Shown here in pieces: positions 58,610 to 64,000 of a stretch of 64,000 nucleotides of DNA (positions within the stretch are counted from its first letter, which is position 1; the number at the start of each line of letters is the position of its first letter). The notes under the pieces were generated by a model, which saw only the letters and a program-made list of their open reading frames with translations, had not been told where the DNA came from and did not search any database. Origin of the DNA: Candidatus Liberimonas magnetica (GTDB lineage: Bacteria > Elusimicrobiota > Endomicrobiia > Endomicrobiales > JAFGIL01); contig JAJAPY010000003.1 of NCBI GenBank assembly GCA_020523885.1, positions 62,001 to 126,000 of the forward strand, in the 5' to 3' direction. Both the position numbers and the translations under genes were made by a program.

Positions 58610-61600
58610 ATGAATAGAAAACATCTCCATATTATTTCATTTATTATTTTTATGGCATCGTTTGTCTTTGCTTCCGAAGACAAGATGTTTATGGTGAATG
58701 AATCAAGGAACGGGCAGATAAACGACGTTTATTTTGAAGGCTTCACTCCCCTGTGGCAAAAGGAGCTTTTTGCAGGACTTAGGTCTTCTCCCATCACGTT
58801 CAGGGATTATGTTTATATCTGCGCGGGTGACGGTTCGGTCTGGTGTTTTGATGCAAACAGCGGCAAGGACGTCTGGCAATATTCAACCGGAGGAGATATA
58901 GTTTCTACACCCCTTGCGTCAAGCAGCACGATAGTGGCTGCATCAACCGACGGAAATGTATATGGTTTTATCTATAATTCCCTGACCGGTAACGAGCCCA
59001 GGTGGTCTTACGATACGCATAGTTATCTCTATTCAAGCCCGGTAATAACCGGAGACAAAGTTTTCATTTTAACTGGATATCCGAACAGCAAGGTGCTTTC
59101 ACTGAATGTCAATACCGGCAGCTTTATTGGACAGTTTGACGTCTCTGCCTTTGGATTCTCTTCAATGGCAGCAAAAGACAACTACCTTGTCGTTGGAACC
59201 AACGACGGGAAATGGCACTGCCTGAACAGCAGCAACGGCACTGCCCTCTGGCAGACGCCTTTTCAGACGGATTCAAGCATGAGGTATGCAGGGTGCAGCA
59301 TTGACGGGAACAATGTTTATATACCGGGCTGCGGGGAAACGACAAAGATTTATTCCCTGCTTTTAAATGGCGGGCAGAAATCCTGGGAAACACAGGAGAT
59401 CGATAAACTTCTTACATCCAACCAATCAAATACATATACGGTTTCTTCAAGCATCGCCCAGGATGAAAGCAGGCTGTACCTGAACTACAGCTATTATGAC
59501 GCGTCAAAAAGCACCGATTCCTCAAAAATAGTATGCGTGAATAAAGCCAACGGCAATGTCCTCTGGGTCAGTTCGACGACCGGCATTTCACCCAAGACAG
59601 AACAGCTCTCTTCTCCCGTGATCTCCGGCGATTATGTTTATGTAGGCTCGGGAAGCGGCTATGTATATATTTTAAATAAAGTAACGGGGAATATAGTTAC
59701 CAAGTATTATATTTCGAAAGAACCAATTTCTTCAACGGTAAATCTTTCAAACGGCAAAATGTACGTAGCAAGCGATAAGTTTTATTGCTTTAAAGCAAGC
59801 TCGACTTTTTATTTATCTAAACCCTTTGACAGCGACCAGCTTTATACCGTTACGCCGGTATCAGGTACGGTAATGCATCCAGAGCTGCAAAACTACCAGG
59901 TTGATTATAAAGCTGATGTCGATACAAATTGGACTTATTTAAGCAGCGGGACAACCCAGGTGGTTAACAAAAAACTGGCAACCTGGGATGTCACAAAGGT
60001 AAAGGACGGCATTTATACTTTACGTTTAACTGCAAACATTAACTCCTCTGCGTACAGGGCGGTTAATAAAGCTGTCGTAAACAACATACCTCTTGGCCCG
60101 TCAGGGCTTGCTGCGCGTGACACCCCGTTTGACAGCGGAGGAAGCATTTCTTTGAACTGGACTAAATCTGGAGATGACGGCTCCGGCAATGAAGATGTTA
60201 TAGTTTACAGAATCTATAGAGGAACAACACCCTACTTACTCGGTTATTACACACAGGTAAATGCAGGAACAACAACATATACAGACAACCAGTGCCCTGT
60301 TTACCAGACTTATTATTACAGGATGACTTCTTATGATGGGCTGAACGAATCACTGGAGTCAGGCATTGCCAGTGCACATTCTGAACTTGACGGCTCTTTG
60401 GTCTACATCAACCAGTCTTCGACCGTAACTCTTACAAGCGGCGGCTATATGACTGAAGTAACCGTCGCCTCCGGGACATTCTCAAACAAAGTTTGGATAG
60501 GAATAAAGATATCGACAGCTCATACAAACGTAACACTCCCTTCTACCATGAAAGGGACGAACATCGTAAGAGATTTCACTATCTACCCTGCAACTATGAC
60601 TTTTCTAAAACCCGCAACTATTAAGATTCATTATAAGAATTCCGATATAACAGGTATAACAAACGAATACAATCTGAGGATATCCACCTGGGATAACACA
60701 AACGGCCAATGGTCTGTTATAAATTCGTCCGCATATACGACAGCTAAATACGTTAAGGCTCAGGTTACCCATTTCTCATATCACAGGATACTGGAATATA
60801 CACTGGCTTCAAGCACGGGCTCGAATCCACCGCCTTCGAACCCACCGCCTTCAAATCCACCGCCTTCGAACCCACCGCCTTCGAATCCGCCAGGCGCCGA
60901 CACAACGGCGCCGAACCCGCCCACAAATTTGACCGCCATCGATAAGCCCCTTGATCCAGGTGGGGTATTAGTACTTAACTGGACGAAATCAAGCGATGAC
61001 GGAGCAGGTGCAGGCGATGTAAGTATTTATAGAATATTCAAGGGCACATCCTCACTTACTATGAGTTATTATACAGAGGTCTCCTCCGGGACAACTGTTT
61101 ACGTAGACAGCGCATGCCCTGTTTATATCCTTTATTATTACAAACTGAGCGCTGTCGATACAAGCGGCAACTATGCATACTCAAGCACAGTATCGGCCTT
61201 TTCTGAAATGGACGGCTACCCTGTATTGGCTGCTGCGGGAGCGACAATAGACTTGATAGTGAACGGTTCTACAACTACCGTCATAATAGAAGCCGGCGGG
61301 CTTTCCAATGATGCTAGAGTGGGGATAAAGATCCCTAGGTCAAGCCCGCAGCTTAACATCCCGTCATTTTCAAAAGCAACCGATATCCTAAGAGATTTTA
61401 TCATAATACCATCAACTACTATTTTCTTTAAGAACATCTTAATAAAAATCCCTTATATGAATTCAGATGTTGTAGACATGAAAAAGGAAAACCTTAGGAT
61501 ATTCTGGGCTGATATTTCCAATAACACGTGGAAGACCGTAAACACCTCGGACGCGACACTCGAAAACGGCCGCGTCTGGGCAGTCATTCCGCATTTTTCC

Positions 61601-61924
61601 TATTACAGGATCATGGAATACCTGCCCGGAAAAGAAGACCTGATCTCAGGCAATAAGGTTTATACATACCCCAACCCGGCAACAGGCAACAAATTGTTTT
61701 TTAAATATTATCTTGGCGACAAGGCCGATATAACGATAGACGTCTATGACATAGCGGGTGAATTGATAGCCCATCTTACAAAAGACGGATGCCCCGCGGG
61801 GATATTCTCGGAAATTGAATGGAACATTTCCGGCATCGCAAGCGGCGTCTACATATACAGGTTTGCCGCAAAAACCCCGTACGGAACCAGGTATCTAAAG
61901 AAGAAACTTGCGATTGTTCATTAA
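58610..61924 (+). CDS. PQQ-propeller / FN3 / ZU5-like surface protein with FlgD/T9SS-like C-terminal domain
   Basis: This 1104-residue exported protein has a signal peptide to about residue 21 (IISFIIFMASFVFA). Residues ~40-400 are a PQQ/BamB-like propeller (SSPITFRDYVYICAGDGSVWCFDANSGKDVW). Then come FN3 and a ZU5-like beta domain (~492-727), a Pro-rich linker of repeated NPPPS (~738-762), and a second FN3 plus ZU5-like pair (~766-1007). The final ~90 residues (YTYPNPATGNKLFFKYYL, VYDIAGELIAHL, GIASGVYIYRFAAK) match FlgD-Ig/type-A sorting-like domains that direct export and anchoring in T9SS-type or related systems. It lies between the giant gene and a PorV-like gene, consistent with surface display. 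Confidence 0.85.
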   Translation: MNRKHLHIISFIIFMASFVFASEDKMFMVNESRNGQINDVYFEGFTPLWQKELFAGLRSSPITFRDYVYICAGDGSVWCFDANSGKDVWQYSTGGDIVSTPLASSSTIVAASTDGNVYGFIYNSLTGNEPRWSYDTHSYLYSSPVITGDKVFILTGYPNSKVLSLNVNTGSFIGQFDVSAFGFSSMAAKDNYLVVGTNDGKWHCLNSSNGTALWQTPFQTDSSMRYAGCSIDGNNVYIPGCGETTKIYSLLLNGGQKSWETQEIDKLLTSNQSNTYTVSSSIAQDESRLYLNYSYYDASKSTDSSKIVCVNKANGNVLWVSSTTGISPKTEQLSSPVISGDYVYVGSGSGYVYILNKVTGNIVTKYYISKEPISSTVNLSNGKMYVASDKFYCFKASSTFYLSKPFDSDQLYTVTPVSGTVMHPELQNYQVDYKADVDTNWTYLSSGTTQVVNKKLATWDVTKVKDGIYTLRLTANINSSAYRAVNKAVVNNIPLGPSGLAARDTPFDSGGSISLNWTKSGDDGSGNEDVIVYRIYRGTTPYLLGYYTQVNAGTTTYTDNQCPVYQTYYYRMTSYDGLNESLESGIASAHSELDGSLVYINQSSTVTLTSGGYMTEVTVASGTFSNKVWIGIKISTAHTNVTLPSTMKGTNIVRDFTIYPATMTFLKPATIKIHYKNSDITGITNEYNLRISTWDNTNGQWSVINSSAYTTAKYVKAQVTHFSYHRILEYTLASSTGSNPPPSNPPPSNPPPSNPPPSNPPGADTTAPNPPTNLTAIDKPLDPGGVLVLNWTKSSDDGAGAGDVSIYRIFKGTSSLTMSYYTEVSSGTTVYVDSACPVYILYYYKLSAVDTSGNYAYSSTVSAFSEMDGYPVLAAAGATIDLIVNGSTTTVIIEAGGLSNDARVGIKIPRSSPQLNIPSFSKATDILRDFIIIPSTTIFFKNILIKIPYMNSDVVDMKKENLRIFWADISNNTWKTVNTSDATLENGRVWAVIPHFSYYRIMEYLPGKEDLISGNKVYTYPNPATGNKLFFKYYLGDKADITIDVYDIAGELIAHLTKDGCPAGIFSEIEWNISGIASGVYIYRFAAKTPYGTRYLKKKLAIVH
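60822..60891 (+). repeat. 15-bp tandem repeat coding for the NPPPS linker
   Basis: About 4.7 units of AAYCCRCCGCCTTCR encode a string of NPPPS. Units differ only at third positions (AAC/AAT, CCA/CCG, TCG/TCA), so the amino-acid repeat is maintained. Copy number may vary between strains. Confidence 0.9.
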
Positions 61925-61936
61925 CGGCAGTGGTAA

Positions 61937-62069
61937 GGTGTAAGGGATAAGGGGTAAGAAAAACAAAAATTTATTTGGAGATAAATGTGAATATAATTAT
62001 TGTAAATTTAAGAACTTATATAAAATTGCTTCTGGTATTACTTACAACTTACACCTTATCACTTACCCC
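61937..62069. repeat. inverted repeat, TAAGGTGTAAG family, copy 2, spanning a gene start
   Basis: Arms 61937-61958 and 62048-62069 are complementary over 22 bases with about three mismatches. They contain the same 11-base words (TAAGGTGTAAG / CTTACACCTTA) as the intergenic copy at 6657-6700. The left arm is just before the ribosome-binding site of the PorV-like gene; the right arm lies inside its signal-peptide codons and encodes TYTLSLTP. Confidence 0.85.
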
Positions 62070-63939
62070 TGCCTTTTGTGAAGTAAAGATCCATCCGAAC
62101 GCCGGTACGACTTCAGCTACATTTTTAAAGCTGGGGCTTGGAAGCAGGGCGATTGGAATGGGTGAAGCTTTCTCTGCTTTGAGCGATGACATTACTGCCT
62201 TATACTGGAACCCTGCAGGGCTTGTTCAGCTTGATGGAAACCAGATGCACATAACTCATAACGAGTCGTTTGAAGGCATAAAACATGAGTTCTTCGGTTA
62301 TGCGGCGCCTCTTAAAAAAGGAACTCTGGCGCTCGGAGTTTACGGGATAACGATCCCCAAAGACCTTGAAAGGCGCTCTGGCCTTTTTGAAGGCAATCCG
62401 TTTGAACCTCTCACGGTCTCCGAAGGAACCTTTGGAGCCTATGATGCGGCTGTTCACGTTTCATACGCTAAAGAGCTCAAAGACAACCTGTCCGGAGGAG
62501 CAAGTTTTAAAATTATCCAGCAGAATATCGATAACTTCTCAGCTTACGGACTTGCTGCCGACTTCGGCACACTTTATAAATTCCCTGAACAGCCGCTTTC
62601 TCTTGCTTTTGTCCTTGAAAATATCGGTACTAAAATTAAATTCCTGAACGAAGGCTATTACCCGCCTTTTACAGTGAGAGCCGGGAGCGCATATAGATGG
62701 AACAAGAGCCTGGTTTCAACACTTGATCTGGCAAAACCTATAGATAATTTTGTTTTTGTATCTGCCGGAGCCGAATATACTCCGGTTGATTTTCTTGCTA
62801 TAAGGACAGGCTACAAATACCGTTGGTACGGCGAGGAACTTGACGACCTTTCAGGGCTTTCCGCCGGCCTGGGAATTAACTTCATGATCTCAAGCGTGAA
62901 TTTCAGGTTTGATTATGCATTTACGCCTTACGGCGTACTCGGCAATTCACAGAGGTTCTCCCTTACTTCATTTTTTGGAAACTCCAAAAAGAAAGAGAAA
63001 AAAACAGAAATAGCCGTAAATGAAACTCCAAAACCTGACCTTAATAAAGAACCCAAGATTTACTCTTCTCCGGCCGACAGCTCCAAGGTCGAAGGGTTTG
63101 TTTTTTTTCCTGCTCAGGTTTCCGTAGTACTTAAGACAACCGTAGGCCCCATGTCTATATATAAAATAGATATAGAATCAAAGGAATGCGATGTTTACCT
63201 GGTCAGGGGCATATTAAGAGGGTTTGGAACAAATAAACTTAAGTTTGAAATAGGGGAAAAACCCGGAAAAGATGATATTTACAAACACTATTACTTTAAC
63301 GGCAGTTTAAATATCCCAGTTCAAAAAGTTGACTGTGAGATCCGCCTACCTGTTAAACTTGGAAACGTTGTGCTTAAAACGTACGGAGATGCCGTAATAG
63401 AACTTAAGAAAATATCCGAAGACCAGGCATATATAAAATACGCTTTTGCCCTGGACACCCTTGAACCGTTCTATATAGAAAAAAACCTTGTGACTCCAAA
63501 TGCCGACAAAGTAGAGATCGACACAAATTCACTTAATATCGCTATTCTTGACTTTCAGGCAATGCCTCCGGTTTCTTTAGCTGTATCAACCTCTGTTACA
63601 GAAAGCTTTCGTTATTTGCTTTCAGAAACAAAATTATACACCCTGGTTGACAGAAATAGTATGGAGAAAATATTGACCGAGCAGGGGTTCCAGCAAACAG
63701 GCAGTACAACAACAGAGCGCGCAGTACAGATAGGCAAGCTCCTTAATGTAAGTAAAATAATTTCGGGCAGTTTCGGAAAATTGGGGCAGGATTATTTACT
63801 TGCTCTTAATATTATAAACGTACAAACCGGCGAAATAATATATTCAGAACAGGTAGCATGCAAGGAACTAACACCAGACGAACTAAAAAAGTTGACTGAA
63901 ACTCTTGTACAAAACGTTAATGCACATATAAAACAATAA
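61987..63939 (+). CDS. PorV/UPF0164-like outer-membrane protein fused to a CsgG/FlgT-like domain
   Basis: This protein has about 650 residues. A signal peptide (IKLLLVLLTTYTLSLTPAFC) is followed by a PorV-type beta-barrel domain to about residue 330: GTTSATFLKLGLGSRAIGMGEAFSALSDD, ALYWNPAGL and GLGINFMISSVNFRFDYAFTPYG. PorV proteins work in the outer membrane with type IX-like secretion and attachment. A lysine-rich linker and an unrecognised beta-rich domain (~368-498) follow. The last ~140 residues (NIAILDFQAMPP, YTLVDRNSMEKILTEQGFQQTG, IGKLLNVSKIISGSFGKLG) resemble CsgG/FlgT/LpoB-like domains. An open TTG at 61975 exists, but GGAG at 61977-61980 fits GTG 61987 with six bases spacing. The signal peptide is partly made of the repeat arm. 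Confidence 0.85.
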   Translation: MNIIIVNLRTYIKLLLVLLTTYTLSLTPAFCEVKIHPNAGTTSATFLKLGLGSRAIGMGEAFSALSDDITALYWNPAGLVQLDGNQMHITHNESFEGIKHEFFGYAAPLKKGTLALGVYGITIPKDLERRSGLFEGNPFEPLTVSEGTFGAYDAAVHVSYAKELKDNLSGGASFKIIQQNIDNFSAYGLAADFGTLYKFPEQPLSLAFVLENIGTKIKFLNEGYYPPFTVRAGSAYRWNKSLVSTLDLAKPIDNFVFVSAGAEYTPVDFLAIRTGYKYRWYGEELDDLSGLSAGLGINFMISSVNFRFDYAFTPYGVLGNSQRFSLTSFFGNSKKKEKKTEIAVNETPKPDLNKEPKIYSSPADSSKVEGFVFFPAQVSVVLKTTVGPMSIYKIDIESKECDVYLVRGILRGFGTNKLKFEIGEKPGKDDIYKHYYFNGSLNIPVQKVDCEIRLPVKLGNVVLKTYGDAVIELKKISEDQAYIKYAFALDTLEPFYIEKNLVTPNADKVEIDTNSLNIAILDFQAMPPVSLAVSTSVTESFRYLLSETKLYTLVDRNSMEKILTEQGFQQTGSTTTERAVQIGKLLNVSKIISGSFGKLGQDYLLALNIINVQTGEIIYSEQVACKELTPDELKKLTETLVQNVNAHIKQ

Positions 63940-64000
63940 TGAATTTAGCTAAACCGTTAAACAAAGCAATTCTTACCCGAAACCTGTTGATCCTTCATCA
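63939..64000 (+). CDS. start of a further gene, cut by the window edge
   Basis: ATG at 63939 overlaps the previous stop by one base (TAATG) and the frame stays open to the end of the window (MNLAKPLNKAILTRNLLILHH). Twenty residues are too few to name a family. Confidence 0.5.
   Translation, partial: MNLAKPLNKAILTRNLLILH

Overview
The window is a 64 kb stretch of a moderately AT-rich bacterial chromosome. It looks like an uncultivated, probably Gram-negative lineage of the Elusimicrobiota / Omnitrophota / 'Firestonebacteria' kind. This placement is an inference. It rests on a PorV-like outer-membrane protein, a FlgD/T9SS-like C-terminal sorting domain, a giant surface protein, M16 peptidase pairs and palindromic repeats in many gene gaps. 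No rRNA or marker protein in the window settles it. Most genes are on the + strand in tight operons; the only clear minus-strand gene is a transposase.

Layout. 1-3.2 kb: two copies of a GT39-like membrane glycosyltransferase, the first broken by a frameshift, flanking a small methyltransferase. 3.2-12.8 kb: two tiny proteins, a palindromic repeat, a SLOG-fold protein, a TRL-like lipoprotein with a strong promoter, D-aminoacyl-tRNA deacylase, a PflX-type radical SAM protein, a SagB-type nitroreductase, a MEMO/AmrB protein, a DUF72 protein, NAD(P)HX epimerase and an active/inactive M16 peptidase pair. 12.8-20.7 kb: an oligopeptide ABC transporter operon (binding lipoprotein, two permeases, two ATPases). 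It carries a lone receiver domain and a HEAT-like protein inside it, and an insertion sequence that landed exactly on a stop codon. 20.7-23 kb: a CCA-adding-type enzyme, tRNA-Gly(CCC) and a RelE-type toxin-antitoxin pair. 23-27.1 kb: a degenerate HD-GYP protein, then a probable RiPP gene cluster: HprK-like kinase, PqqD-like recognition protein, radical SAM/SPASM enzyme, a 50-residue Cys-containing precursor behind its own promoter, and an S24/S26 peptidase. 27.1-58.5 kb: one ORF of 10,458 codons. 58.6-64 kb: a PQQ-propeller protein with a C-terminal sorting domain, a PorV-CsgG-like fusion, and the start of another gene.

How the genes may work together. The precursor, the peptidase and the giant gene follow one promoter with gaps of 7 and 11 bases, so peptide maturation and the giant surface protein may be co-expressed. 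The giant protein has about 58 copies of a ~110-residue Ig-like repeat. These are interrupted by two LamG-like domains, FN3 domains, two propeller-like modules, two lamin-tail-like domains and a final PQQ-like propeller. The next two genes encode proteins typical of an outer-membrane secretion and attachment system. The whole 26.5-64 kb block therefore reads as a cell-surface locus.

The most unusual structural theme is mobile palindromic DNA entering proteins. A ~120-base palindromic repeat sits in frame inside the radical SAM gene, and a second intergenic inverted repeat supplies part of the signal peptide of the PorV-like protein.
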